Below, piece by piece: positions 31,494 through 40,300 of a stretch of DNA of 64,000 nucleotides. This stretch comes from Tubulanus polymorphus (Eukaryota; Nemertea; Palaeonemertea; Tubulaniformes; Tubulanidae). The position numbers and the translations under genes were made by a program. Under the pieces are notes generated by a model that was not told the DNA's origin, made no database searches, and saw nothing but the letters and a program-made list of their open reading frames with translations. The number at the start of each line of letters is the position of its first letter. The first letter of the stretch is position 1. The stretch is taken from assembly GCF_964204645.1 (NCBI RefSeq), contig NC_134027.1, positions 19,518,485-19,582,484 of the forward strand, in the 5' to 3' direction.

Positions 31494-33182
31494 ATGGATG
31501 TAGAAGGTGGAGAAAATATTCCATTGGATGACATGGGAAATGATAATGAAGGATATATTGATGATGATTATAATGATGCAGGTGCTAATATTGATAATAA
31601 TGATGAATCAGCATATAATACTAATTTAGGTGAAGATGATGATTATGATGATGGAATTAATACCGAAGTACGTGAAAAAATAAATAAATATTTAGAAGCT
31701 CTTGAAAGTGGTAAAATTTCAACTAGAACAGAAAGAAAAGAATTCATGGAACTATTAGTAAAACAAGAAGAAAAATATCCTAATGAACGTTTGGAATTAT
31801 ATAAAATGAAATCTAGAGTAACAGATACAATTGTTAACGAATTACTACCAATAGCTCTAATACATGAAATTGATCCAAAAGGTGTTGTAGAACAAATTTT
31901 GAAAGATGACCCATATTTCATGAATAATTTAGAATTTAAAAATGATGCATGGTATTATAATCTTGATTTAAATAACAAAATTGTATCAATTCAATTATCT
32001 AAAATGGGTCAAGAAAATATTTATGAACCTGAAATGCGAGCATTATCTACAATTGAACATTCAAAAGGTGGCACAGAATTTCTCAGAATTATATGGAATG
32101 CACTCGATAGAATAAATGAAAAAGAACCAATTCCTAAAATTGATATAAACAAATATTCACCATTTAAAAATCCATTTAAAAATCCAAATCCAAATCCTAC
32201 TGATTTTGATCCAGAAATGGAAGAGAATAGAAATCGATTAGATGGATTAAGATCTTCAACACCCGAAACATCTAGAAGAGACACTCAACAAATTGATAAT
32301 GATTCAAGTAAATTACAATTAGAAAAACAAATTGATAGATTAAGAGATTCAGAAGAACTGATGAATAGTGCTGGAATAAATCGAATACAATCTTTACTAG
32401 AAAAAGGATTATTTGATTTAACTGATGATGAATTAGAAGCATTTCCTGAACAAGCACGTAGAGAAATTAAAGGTATGCAAGAATCAGCTGATAAAATTGC
32501 GCATGAAAAAAGTAAAAGAGATATTAAAATTAGATTTTTAGAAAAAGATAGAACTGATAAAAATAAAGAAATAGAACAATTAAAATTAGATAGAGATAAT
32601 AAAGTTATTGAAGAAATTGAATTTAAAAAAAGAAATGCATATTTAGAAAAAGAAATTGATGATTTAGAATATAACATAGAATTACAAAAAGAAGAAATTA
32701 AATTATTATTAAAATCATATGATTATAATATTAATAGATTAAAAGTTATTTTTAAAGATTTGTTGATTAAACCAAATTCTGAAATATCATTAAAAGACAG
32801 AATAAAGTTATTATTTAAATTAGAAGGAATAACAATTCTTTCAATTCTAACATCTGTTACTATGTTATTTACAACAATTGGTTTAGCTATATCAAATGCT
32901 TTGAAATCTACTCCTACTCCCAATAAACCAGATAAACCCCCAGGTAATAATTCTATACAAGATAAAGTTAAAGATGGTTTAAAGAAATTAGCAAAATATT
33001 TATGGGAACTATCTAAAAAATCTGCTGCAGCTTTACCAGGAGTTATTGCATCAATTGTTGGTTTTATATTGAAATCTGCAGGAAACATTATTAACTTTGC
33101 TGCTGAACATATTATTTTATTTTTAATTACAGTTGTAAGTGCTATTATTTTTAGTTTAGTGAATATGATTAAAAATAAATAA
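31494..33182 (+). CDS. Coiled-coil transmembrane Polinton protein
   Basis: 562 residues, open. Acidic Asp/Asn/Glu-rich N-terminus (1-60), helical middle, long coiled coil (about 260-410), a membrane segment (ILTSVTMLFTTIGLAISNAL, about 445), a Pro-rich linker, an amphipathic region (LAKYLWELSKKSAAALPGVIA) and a terminal hydrophobic segment (HIILFLITVVSAIIF). The homologue in C (480 residues) differs mainly in the N-terminal part. It precedes MCP directly; a spacer or membrane-associated virion protein is a reasonable inference. Confidence 0.75.
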   Translation: MDVEGGENIPLDDMGNDNEGYIDDDYNDAGANIDNNDESAYNTNLGEDDDYDDGINTEVREKINKYLEALESGKISTRTERKEFMELLVKQEEKYPNERLELYKMKSRVTDTIVNELLPIALIHEIDPKGVVEQILKDDPYFMNNLEFKNDAWYYNLDLNNKIVSIQLSKMGQENIYEPEMRALSTIEHSKGGTEFLRIIWNALDRINEKEPIPKIDINKYSPFKNPFKNPNPNPTDFDPEMEENRNRLDGLRSSTPETSRRDTQQIDNDSSKLQLEKQIDRLRDSEELMNSAGINRIQSLLEKGLFDLTDDELEAFPEQARREIKGMQESADKIAHEKSKRDIKIRFLEKDRTDKNKEIEQLKLDRDNKVIEEIEFKKRNAYLEKEIDDLEYNIELQKEEIKLLLKSYDYNINRLKVIFKDLLIKPNSEISLKDRIKLLFKLEGITILSILTSVTMLFTTIGLAISNALKSTPTPNKPDKPPGNNSIQDKVKDGLKKLAKYLWELSKKSAAALPGVIASIVGFILKSAGNIINFAAEHIILFLITVVSAIIFSLVNMIKNK

Positions 33183-33208
33183 TTAATTTTTTTGTTAAAT
33201 AAATGAGT
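33180..33208 (+). promoter_or_regulatory. Conserved T-run plus TAAATG start context (example at MCP)
   Basis: TAATTTTTTTGTTAAATAAATGAG. A T-rich run followed within 4-9 bases by TAAATG fused to the start codon occurs before nearly every Polinton gene in all copies (for example 28590, 28950, 29196, 29638, 31494, and on the minus strand 22541, 42223, 43107 and 62074). Genes with the weaker TATAATAAATGG form (27459, 34485, 39204, 56077) may be a second class. It resembles virus late-promoter/start fusions; the role is inferred. Confidence 0.7.
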
Positions 33209-34452
33209 GGGAGTTATATCAATCCTTCTAAGAATCATAGAATATCTAATGCTATTAAAGCAGAAAGATCACATCATATAATTACTCATAACCCTTCAAA
33301 TATTAATCCCGATGAAACTTTATACGTTAGAATTCCTAGATTAACACAAAATACTTTTTATGTTCCAAATAGTATTTATTTATCAGCTGATATAAAAGTA
33401 ATCGGTAATAATAATAATTATGTTGTCGATAATGTTGGAAGATATTTGATTAAAAAGTTAACAATAAAGATTGGTCCAGAAACAGTTTTCTCATTAGATG
33501 ATTATAATTTATTTATGCACTATAAAGATTTATGGTTAACTAAAGAAAATAGAAATAATATGATATTTCAAGGAATCCAATCAGAAAACCAAAATAAATT
33601 AAGATCAGAAGCTAATAGCGCAATATTAACAAATGATGTAGATAAATTGATAAAAAGTATATATGGAAGCAAATATAAAATTCCATTAGACTTTGAATTG
33701 ATAAATAATAATGCACCTTTATATAAATACGCAATTCAAGAAGATGTTATATTCGAAATAACATTTGCTCCTGTAAATGAAATTGTAATATCTAGCGTTA
33801 ATAAAGATATGAGTTATAAATTATCGAATATATGTTTAGAATATGATACAGTAACTGATGAAAATATTTCAAGTATAATTCAAACTAAATACAATCAAGG
33901 ATTTTCATTATTATATGATTATATTGATAAATTTAAAACTGTAACTATTAATGCAAATGATGAAATAATAAATGAGAATATTAACTTTCCTAGAAGATCT
34001 ATTAAAGGTATATTAATATTTTTTACTATTGGAACGTATACTAATGGCGCAATAAATGTTGATAATTATTATAATCCTGAAATAACAAAAGTAGAAATAA
34101 CTATCGAAGGTATAGCGAATAAAATATTTTGTCAAGGAATGAGAATGATAGATCAATGGGTAGAAATTAAAAAACATTTTATGAATGAAAAAGTAAAATC
34201 ATTTGAAAATTGTAACATTAATCAAATTGATATTATTATACCGGTAATAAATATGCATTATGGTTAGATTTTAGAACAACTGAAGATAACTTATTACATG
34301 GTTCTGGAAAAAAACTACAGAACACTAAAGATGGAATACAATTATTCATGATAAAGAAAAAAGGAATCAAAAATTTTAAAATGCACATTTATATTATATC
34401 TGATGCGCAATTAAATATTGTAAATTCACAATTAGATAGTGTTATGTATTAA
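33203..34452 (+). pseudogene. Major capsid protein (double jelly roll), frameshifted near the end
   Basis: Forms the icosahedral shell in Polinton/adintovirus particles. The N-terminus has YVRIPRLTQNTFYVPNSIYL (about 34) and a VGRYLIKKLTIKIG segment. The middle has an IFEITFAPVNEIVISSV and LSNICLEYD block (about 190-215), typical of the first jelly roll's end. The second half has RRSIKGILIFF (about 273) and VEITIEGIANKIFCQGMRMIDQW (in part at about 300). A 2 bp insertion near 34232 breaks the frame; the original C-terminus continues to 34452. The start is in AAATAAATGAG. No intact copy exists in the window. Confidence 0.88.
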
Positions 34453-34484
34453 AATTGTAACTTTAATAAAAATATATATAATAA

Positions 34485-35432
34485 ATGGAAGGAGGTAAAG
34501 TATATAAACATATTCCATACATCGATACACATGAAAATAATGATGGTTTATATTATGTAATACCTTGTAATATAGCTTTGATATTTGATCCTATTTTTAG
34601 AAATTATAAAACTAAACTGATAGAAATCGATAATAATAAAAGTGGTGTTGTTAATAATAGTGTAATTGATAATAATGTAATACCTACTACTACATCTGTA
34701 ATACCTACTACTACATCTGTAATACCTTCTACATCTGTAATACCTACTACATCTGTAATACCTACTACTACATCTGTAATACCTACTACATCAAATAATG
34801 TAATACCTTCTACATCTAATAATGCAATAATATTAAATGTTAGTGAAAATAGAAATTATTGTGGTTATTGTAATGGTGAATTTTCAAACGCTCCATCAAA
34901 TTGGAATAAACATATGAATACAAATTCACATATTACTAATGTTATAGAACGTGTTGGTTTAAAAGAATTTATAGAACACCCATTTAGATATGTTACAAAG
35001 TTTGTTTCAAATAAAAAAGTAAATGGTAAAGAATTATATGAAGATTTTTTATTAACAACACCTAATAAAGATGAATTAGATTTAACTGATGCTAATGAAA
35101 TATTAGGATCAAACACTGTAAATGAAATATTAGGAGCAAACACTAATAAAGATGATAATGAAAATGATGCCATACACCCACATGATGATATAGTTACAGT
35201 TAAACATATTGATAATAAAGATTCTATAAAACTTAAAGTAGAAAATAATGATAAATTTGATTGGATGAATAAGTTTAAAAATGAAACAACTATTGATGAT
35301 TTGGTAAAAAAGGTGAAAAAGGTGAAAAAAAATTATAAAGATGTTGATGTAGATTCGGTAGAGCATTTAAATATGTTGTTAGCGTCTGATAGTGAAAGTG
35401 ATTCAGAAATTGATTATCTAAAACTCGAATAA
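34485..35432 (+). CDS. C2H2 zinc-finger Polinton protein with Val-Ile-Pro-Thr repeats
   Basis: 315 residues, open. N-terminal 65 residues are unique, followed by a low-complexity VIPTT/SVIPT array (about 65-115) encoded by a minisatellite. Then a finger (YCGYCNGEFSNAPSNWNKHM..SH), and an acidic, Asn-rich C-terminal half. The same gene in C (59900-60795) has a different repeat number and is broken; B lacks it. Last gene of the left arm, converging with the ATPase gene. Probably nucleic-acid binding; the role is unknown. Confidence 0.75.
   Translation: MEGGKVYKHIPYIDTHENNDGLYYVIPCNIALIFDPIFRNYKTKLIEIDNNKSGVVNNSVIDNNVIPTTTSVIPTTTSVIPSTSVIPTTSVIPTTTSVIPTTSNNVIPSTSNNAIILNVSENRNYCGYCNGEFSNAPSNWNKHMNTNSHITNVIERVGLKEFIEHPFRYVTKFVSNKKVNGKELYEDFLLTTPNKDELDLTDANEILGSNTVNEILGANTNKDDNENDAIHPHDDIVTVKHIDNKDSIKLKVENNDKFDWMNKFKNETTIDDLVKKVKKVKKNYKDVDVDSVEHLNMLLASDSESDSEIDYLKLE
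34670..34830 (+). repeat. Coding minisatellite in the zinc-finger gene
   Basis: Imperfect units of 15-24 bp built on GTAATACCTACTACATCT, in frame, giving a Val-Ile-Pro-Thr/Ser-Thr repeat. C has a related but differently sized array at 60465-60605. The TAATACC core also appears, inverted, in the intergenic minisatellite at 35491-35580. Confidence 0.85.
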
Positions 35433-35490
35433 TAAAGGTTGAAAATTGTATAAAATAATAGTAAATAAAAAAAGGGTTTTAATTATTTAA

Positions 35491-35580
35491 GGTATCTAAT
35501 AGGGTATCAGGTATTAGGGTATCAGGTATTAGGGTATCAGGTATTAGGGTATTAGGTATTAGGGTATCTAATACATAGGT
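35491..35580. repeat. Minisatellite at the convergent junction of the two gene arms
   Basis: Copies of a GGTATTAGGGTATCA-like 15 bp unit with variants such as GGTATCTAATAG, between the last plus-strand gene and the ATPase stop. Polinton C has the same unit at the same junction (59745-59850). The site is where the two transcription units meet, so a bidirectional 3'-end or spacer function is possible. Confidence 0.85.
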
Positions 35581-35590
35581 ATACAAATAG

Positions 35591-36202
35591 TTATTTTATA
35601 AATTTATATTCATATGGAAATTGTAATCTCATAAGTAATTTGGAACCTTTATTATTTTTTAATTTATTCATATACTCATCGTGTAATTCAGTAGGTATAA
35701 TTTGATTTTCTTCCAATGATTGTTGCATAGATTTTCTATCTTTGTTGTAGAATAAAACTAGAAATCTTATATTCTCTCTAAAATCTTTCACAATTGAATT
35801 ATATTTCTGATTTAAAACCCAAGTTGTTATCCCAAAATGTCTACCAGAGAAAGCTAAATAACATAACTCACTTTCTCTAATTTTAGAATCATGTAAATTT
35901 GCGCAATCATCAATAATAAATAATGTATTTGATCCTTTATAAATATCTAATGCAATTTTTATACAATTATCTAAATTTTCTTTTACTGTTTTAGGGTCTA
36001 ATATAATAAACTTTTTTATCTTAACTATATCTCTATTATATGTTTTATTCATTTCATAAGTAGGACAGAATAATATTATATTATCAAAATGATTCTTATA
36101 AATAGTTTCTAACAAATCTAATATGAAATGTGTTTTACCACAATTGGTTACTCCAGTAACTAACATATTATGCGGTTCAAATATAAATAAATCTTTATTC
36201 AT
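35591..36202 (-). CDS. Genome-packaging ATPase (A32-like FtsK/HerA superfamily)
   Basis: 203 residues, intact. Walker A GVTNCGKTH (about residues 16-24), a LFCPTYEMNKTY segment, Walker B LFIIDDCANLHDSK (about 95-108) and a FSGRHFGITTWVLNQKYN sensor-like segment (about 120-137). The usual size for Polinton and virophage packaging ATPases is 200-300 residues. The ATG overlaps the integrase stop (RINE end) in an ATAAATGAA context, so the pair is probably translationally or transcriptionally coupled. Pumps element DNA into the capsid by analogy with A32. Confidence 0.92.
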   Translation of the reverse strand: MNKDLFIFEPHNMLVTGVTNCGKTHFILDLLETIYKNHFDNIILFCPTYEMNKTYNRDIVKIKKFIILDPKTVKENLDNCIKIALDIYKGSNTLFIIDDCANLHDSKIRESELCYLAFSGRHFGITTWVLNQKYNSIVKDFRENIRFLVLFYNKDRKSMQQSLEENQIIPTELHDEYMNKLKNNKGSKLLMRLQFPYEYKFIK

Positions 36203-37283
36203 TTATTCTTTTAATTTTACTAGATAAAATCCATTCATTAAATTTATCATCATATCCTTTATATTTCACCAAAGAATACTTTTTTCCTTTAAGAGTTTTT
36301 GTTTTCAATACTTTTTCTATTTTGTATTCTATTTCATCTGGATTTGGTACTAATGATAATTCTTGTTCATAAAAATAACCTAATATTTCTTCATCTTTTA
36401 AATCAAACAATTTATAAACAAATGGTTTAGTTAATATTATCTTTTTAATTTTAAATATTTCTTCTGTAAAATTAGGGGTATAACCTTTATAAAATGTTTT
36501 TCGATATTTAGAAATTCTAACATGTTGTCCTATTTTAAATTTAGGTTCTCCAAAATCATGTGTAACAAATGCTCCATATAAATTATTCCAAACTATTTCT
36601 GAATTTTCTTCTTTTCTAGCTTGTATAGGTTTCATATTTATAGAACTATGTTTAGAATTATTATAACCTTTCATTAAATCATCTAACACATCGATATATT
36701 TATATGTTTCATTAGCAGTAAAATATTTCCACATTCTAGTTTTCAATGTTTTATTAAATCTTTCTATAACAGATGCTTTTTTATCTGAATGTGTTGAAAA
36801 ATATTCTACATCGTTATCAGATAATAGTTTTTTAAAATGTTTGTTATAAAATTCTTTACCTTCATCAAATTGTATCTTATCTGGAATAGCTTCTTTAAAT
36901 ATTAATTTGAAAACATTTGTTACTTCTATACCAGTTTTATTTTTAATCGGGATACTCCATGCGTATCTACTGAATATATCTATAACATTTAGTATCCAAA
37001 AATATCCTTTGTTGTATTCTTCTAAGTTTTTCATATCAATTAAATCTGCTTGCCATTGTTGATCAATATATGAAACCATTACTTTTCTTGTTAAATATTT
37101 TTTATCCATCTTTTTATGAATTTGATATGTGGGTTGATTTTGTAACCATGATTTTAATTCACTATATTTTATTTTTTCTTTATCAGATTTAATTTTATCC
37201 CATAATTCCGAAACACTTGAATATGATACTTCACTTTCTGGGTTATAATATAACTCTCTTAAATATTGTTCTTTTTTCATCAT
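36195..37283 (-). CDS. Retroviral-type integrase with C-terminal chromodomain
   Basis: 362 residues, intact. Catalyses insertion of the linear element, giving the 6 bp target duplications seen here. The rve core includes QADLIDM (first Asp, about 79), IQFDEGKEF (second Asp, about 141) and VIERFNKTLKTRMW (Glu, about 177), keeping the D,D-35-E spacing. A GYNNSKHSSINMKP segment follows, then an SH3-like stretch (FKIGQHVRISKYRK). The end is a chromodomain: YKIEKVLKTKTLKGKKYSLV and KGYDDKFNEWI. The chromodomain may steer insertion to certain chromatin. The copy in C (58042-59127) is also intact. Confidence 0.95.
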   Translation of the reverse strand: MMKKEQYLRELYYNPESEVSYSSVSELWDKIKSDKEKIKYSELKSWLQNQPTYQIHKKMDKKYLTRKVMVSYIDQQWQADLIDMKNLEEYNKGYFWILNVIDIFSRYAWSIPIKNKTGIEVTNVFKLIFKEAIPDKIQFDEGKEFYNKHFKKLLSDNDVEYFSTHSDKKASVIERFNKTLKTRMWKYFTANETYKYIDVLDDLMKGYNNSKHSSINMKPIQARKEENSEIVWNNLYGAFVTHDFGEPKFKIGQHVRISKYRKTFYKGYTPNFTEEIFKIKKIILTKPFVYKLFDLKDEEILGYFYEQELSLVPNPDEIEYKIEKVLKTKTLKGKKYSLVKYKGYDDKFNEWILSSKIKRINE

Positions 37284-37286
37284 ATT

Positions 37287-37631
37287 TTAATCCATTAATA
37301 ATAATTTAGATTTAGTTTCATTTGATTTATTTTCTGGTATAATATGTTTATCATCATCGGAATCATCTTTATCGTCAGATTTGATTTTATATTTATATAT
37401 TACACCAGAGAATATAATAACTGTGATTAACCCAATTGTAATATATAATTTATTATTACTTCCAACATTATAAGAATTAGATGGATTATTATTTGAATCA
37501 ATATCAGATTCATTTATATCAGTTAATTTCTTTTTCTTAGCTTTTTTTAATTCTGAAGATCTTTTACCTAATTCTCTTGCCCATTTAATTTGTTTCTCGG
37601 ATCTAGCTTTTTTCTTAACTCCATCACTCAT
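37287..37631 (-). CDS. Small single-TM Polinton protein (114-type)
   Basis: 114 residues. Basic N-terminus with KARSEKQIKWARELGKRSSELKK in part, a Ser/Asn-rich spacer, one membrane span (LYITIGLITVIIFSGVIY, about 68-85) and an Asp/Lys-rich tail. It overlaps the 200-type gene by 8 bases and ends 3 bases before the integrase start codon, giving a tight four-gene unit (200-type, 114-type, integrase, ATPase). Function unknown. Confidence 0.78.
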   Translation of the reverse strand: MSDGVKKKARSEKQIKWARELGKRSSELKKAKKKKLTDINESDIDSNNNPSNSYNVGSNNKLYITIGLITVIIFSGVIYKYKIKSDDKDDSDDDKHIIPENKSNETKSKLLLMD

Positions 37632-38226
37632 TTATTTTAGTTAATTTTTGTTCTGATTCATTTTCTGTTTCGATGTTTTGTTGTAGTACATCTGTTTCGT
37701 TCTTACCTGATTTATATTCCATAGGCTTGATGTTCGAAAATGTTATGACACCAGTAGAAATTAATGTCATAACCGATCCTAATTGAAATGAAACATATCC
37801 AACCCATTTTTGTAATTCAGTCATAACTAAATAGTCATTTTTCAAATCATTATATAATTTATTTTCATCATCAATTGGTATTAACTGGTTACATAACTTA
37901 GAATAACATTTAACAATACCATCACTTATAGAGTCGTTTATTCTAGCTAATCTTGCCTCTTCATAAATTTTAAAATATTTTATTACTTTATCGGGTTTCA
38001 TAGAGTCTAGTTCTTGAAAAGTTATTATTTTTCCTAAGAAGTCCTTAGATTTCCCGCCAGCAATTAATAATTCAAGATGATGCTTACAATATAAATAGTA
38101 TTCATAATCTATATTGTTATTAACTTGAGCACAATTAGTTGCAACTGTATCTTTATTATCACTTATACCCAAATCATCTAATGTCTTTTCAATATCAATA
38201 CTATTCTTATTAGATTTCTTTGACAT
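37624..38226 (-). CDS. 200-type Polinton protein, possible membrane anchor
   Basis: 200 residues, open. N-terminal polar region, a YYLYCKHHLELLI segment, a helical KYFKIYEEARLARINDSISD region, NDYLVMTELQKW, a hydrophobic stretch (GYVSFQLGSVMTLISTGVITF, about 147-167) and a polar tail. Start context TATAAATG. Conserved in A, B and C. First gene of the 200-114-integrase-ATPase block. No fold recognised. Confidence 0.75.
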   Translation of the reverse strand: MSKKSNKNSIDIEKTLDDLGISDNKDTVATNCAQVNNNIDYEYYLYCKHHLELLIAGGKSKDFLGKIITFQELDSMKPDKVIKYFKIYEEARLARINDSISDGIVKCYSKLCNQLIPIDDENKLYNDLKNDYLVMTELQKWVGYVSFQLGSVMTLISTGVITFSNIKPMEYKSGKNETDVLQQNIETENESEQKLTKINE

Positions 38227-38529
38227 TTATATTAGAGAAAAAAAGCAAAAAAAAATATTATAAGTATTCTTCAAATGATATTAGATAGTTAAAGTTAAAG
38301 AACTCTAGTATTGACTACTGATACTAGCTATTTGAATTTAAAGAATTTCTATTCGGATCTATTCAAAATATAAAGTATTCTCTTTTTGAAAAGAAAATAT
38401 TAAAAATATAACAGAATTCACTAGCAGTTGAAGTTATTGTTTTTTTAATATATTTTATTTGAATTCTATTTGATATCTCACTACTTTTGTTTATCTATTA
38501 GGAGCAGTAGTTATAACTGTCCAGATAAG
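38227..38529. other. Intergenic spacer between 200-type and HNH genes
   Basis: About 300 AT-rich bases, no gene. It contains short ACTAGTATT/AATACTAG-type inverted steps and an ATCTCACTACTTTTG block also present near 10250 in B and 56800 in C. May hold the promoter of the 200-type gene. Confidence 0.5.
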
Positions 38530-39204
38530 TCATTTCGGATCCTTGATATCAAATTCCTCAACATATTGTTCATTCTGTGGGTTACTATTCCACCAATCAA
38601 TAAATTTCCTTGCTTTATTCAACTGTTCCAAATATAATTGTAAATCTAGTTTATTAGATTTGGTTTGATTTTCTTTCTTTTCTAAAGGTCTTAAATTTTT
38701 CCAACCCCAAATAAGTTTTTTATTGTATTCATCATTCATGTTAAATTTAGATATTGGTAACACGTGATCAATGTGGTAATAATCCCCATAATTATCTATA
38801 TTCATTTTATCATCGAATTGAAATATAATCCATGATTTGAGAAATTCATCTGAACAACCCAATAGATTAGATAGTGTTTCTGAATGCGTTTCTTTGTTGA
38901 ATAATTGTGTTAATCTAGACCGTAAACATTGTTTCAATCTAAAATTAAGATCTGTTTGATATCTTTCTCTCATATATTTTGTCATATAATAATTATAATG
39001 TTTTATATTATCTTCTCGATATTGTTTGGTGTATAGTTTAGTACAAGTTTTACAACAATATTGAAAACCATCTTTGCTAATCTTACGCTTACTAAATTCT
39101 GTTAATGATTTATTTAATTCACATTTAGAACATTTCTTGTAATATATGTTTATAACGCCAGTGTTATTTGTAATATTGATAGTTTGTGGTTGTTCTGGTT
39201 CCAT
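38530..39204 (-). CDS. HNH endonuclease with N-terminal zinc ribbon
   Basis: 224 residues, intact. Cys-rich N-terminus (CSKCELNKSLTEFSKR then CCKTC, about 23-55), a helical middle (YMRERYQTDLNFRLKQCLRS) and an HNH core: YHIDHVLPISKF (about 144) and WKNLRPLEKKENQTKSNK (about 166), supplying H, N and metal ligands. The C-terminal tail (WNSNPQNEQYVEEFDIKDPK) recurs fused to another finger protein at 54464-54715. Homing-type or resolution nuclease activity is likely by family; the target is unknown. Start context AATAAATGG. Confidence 0.88.
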   Translation of the reverse strand: MEPEQPQTINITNNTGVINIYYKKCSKCELNKSLTEFSKRKISKDGFQYCCKTCTKLYTKQYREDNIKHYNYYMTKYMRERYQTDLNFRLKQCLRSRLTQLFNKETHSETLSNLLGCSDEFLKSWIIFQFDDKMNIDNYGDYYHIDHVLPISKFNMNDEYNKKLIWGWKNLRPLEKKENQTKSNKLDLQLYLEQLNKARKFIDWWNSNPQNEQYVEEFDIKDPK

Positions 39205-39339
39205 TTATTATACATATTTTTTTACTAAAACTGATTTATTTTTGTTCGAAATCTATGAGCTGCTCTTTTCCGTTCCTTGATCTTTTTCATTCCTCGCCGC
39301 CGTAGTTGATAAATCATTTCGGATCCTTGATATCAAAAT

Positions 39340-39660
39340 CATACAAGCGGCCGGCCATTTATGGCCGGTTTTGCTTAATGCGCATGCGTTAATTATAATT
39401 ATAAATTCATTCTATAAATTATGTAAAATAGAAACGACCGACATAAAATATCAAAACGTGTTCGTATTAGGCAAAACCGCTCTTATTGGAGCGTTTTTGC
39501 TTAATGCGCATGTGTTAAACATAATTATATATTCATTCTATAAATTCTGTAAAATAGAAACAACTGAACATAGAAAATTCAAACGCATTCATGTCTGCGT
39601 CACATGTGTTACATGCGTCACATGCGGCCATTTGTGGCCGGTTTTGCTTAATGCATATGT
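39340..39660. repeat. Array of hairpins with differing but self-complementary stems
   Basis: Three units about 120-135 bp apart. Each has a central hairpin followed by GTTTTGCTTAATGCGCATG or a variant and an AT-rich spacer ending ATAGAAACGACYGA. The inner stems differ yet remain paired: CCGGCCATTTATGGCCGG, CGCTCTTATTGGAGCG, CGGCCATTTGTGGCCG. C has four units at 55555-55955 with GCGCGC..GCGCG and CGCTCCTATAAGAGCG stems. Maintained pairing with changed sequence suggests selection on structure. Confidence 0.82.
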
Positions 39661-40208
39661 GTTAATCATAATAGAAACGACTGAACATAAAAATTCACAA
39701 ATCAGATTTACACAATACATTATACAAGTTGTTCAGTCATTTCTTCTAATACATCATTTGATTTCTATAAATACAATTTATAATTACAAACATTTTTTCA
39801 ATTGCTGGTAAATATTTAACTACATCAACAAATGATAAACTTAATCATTGGAGTCTTAATGTTTTTGAAATTCTTATATAGTTTCTTCGTCGATCTTTTG
39901 GTGATTCTATTGGTTTGATATCCATTGCTGTTGATTCCTCAGTCAGAAAGAGTATCTTGAGTTTCTCTATTGCTTCTTGATGTGTATGACGTTTTATTAA
40001 CCTAAAAGATATTAGCGGTAACTCTAGCAATCTAAAAGATATTCTAAATACGCTTAAATATATCTAAAGGTTTCGTATTTAATAGCCTTAATAACTACAA
40101 CAAACAGTACTTACATTTAGATTTATAATTGTAAACTATAAACTCCTTATTTCGTTTCGAAAGATAGAATATCCTGAGCACAATATTACAGCGTATATCC
40201 ATTTCCGG

Positions 40209-40300
40209 GGTGATTTCTAGAATGAACACGTCGTTGATTATGTCACGTCATCTAGTTCCGGCGCGCCTTTCTAGAATATTCTACACGTTTCTGATTATGA
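40209..40300. promoter_or_regulatory. Heat-shock-element-like and CRE-like sites, duplicated
   Basis: Two units about 54 bp apart. The second holds TTCTAGAATATTC (40269-40281), an exact triple TTCnnGAAnnTTC; the first has TTCTAGAA (40215-40222). Each is followed by GATTATG and CACGTCA or GACGTGT. Further GAAC/TTCTAG steps occur to about 40432. Polinton C repeats the pattern at 54833-54960. By consensus these match HSF and ATF/CRE sites; no expression evidence is available. Confidence 0.55.

Noticed and set aside
28590-33205. Poxvirus or other NCLDV origin of the elements because of TAAATG
   Set aside because: Gene content (protein-primed PolB, chromodomain integrase, 6 bp duplications) is Polinton; the start motif alone is not evidence of poxvirus ancestry.
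32021-33238. Long minus-strand frames over the coiled-coil gene (for example 32285-32677 and 32723-33238)
   Set aside because: Shadows of the conserved plus-strand gene; Ser/Phe/Leu-rich translations mirror its AT-rich codons.
39340-39660. CRISPR-like array
   Set aside because: Units are not short direct repeats with unique spacers; they are hairpins with AT-rich, related spacers, and the host is eukaryotic.
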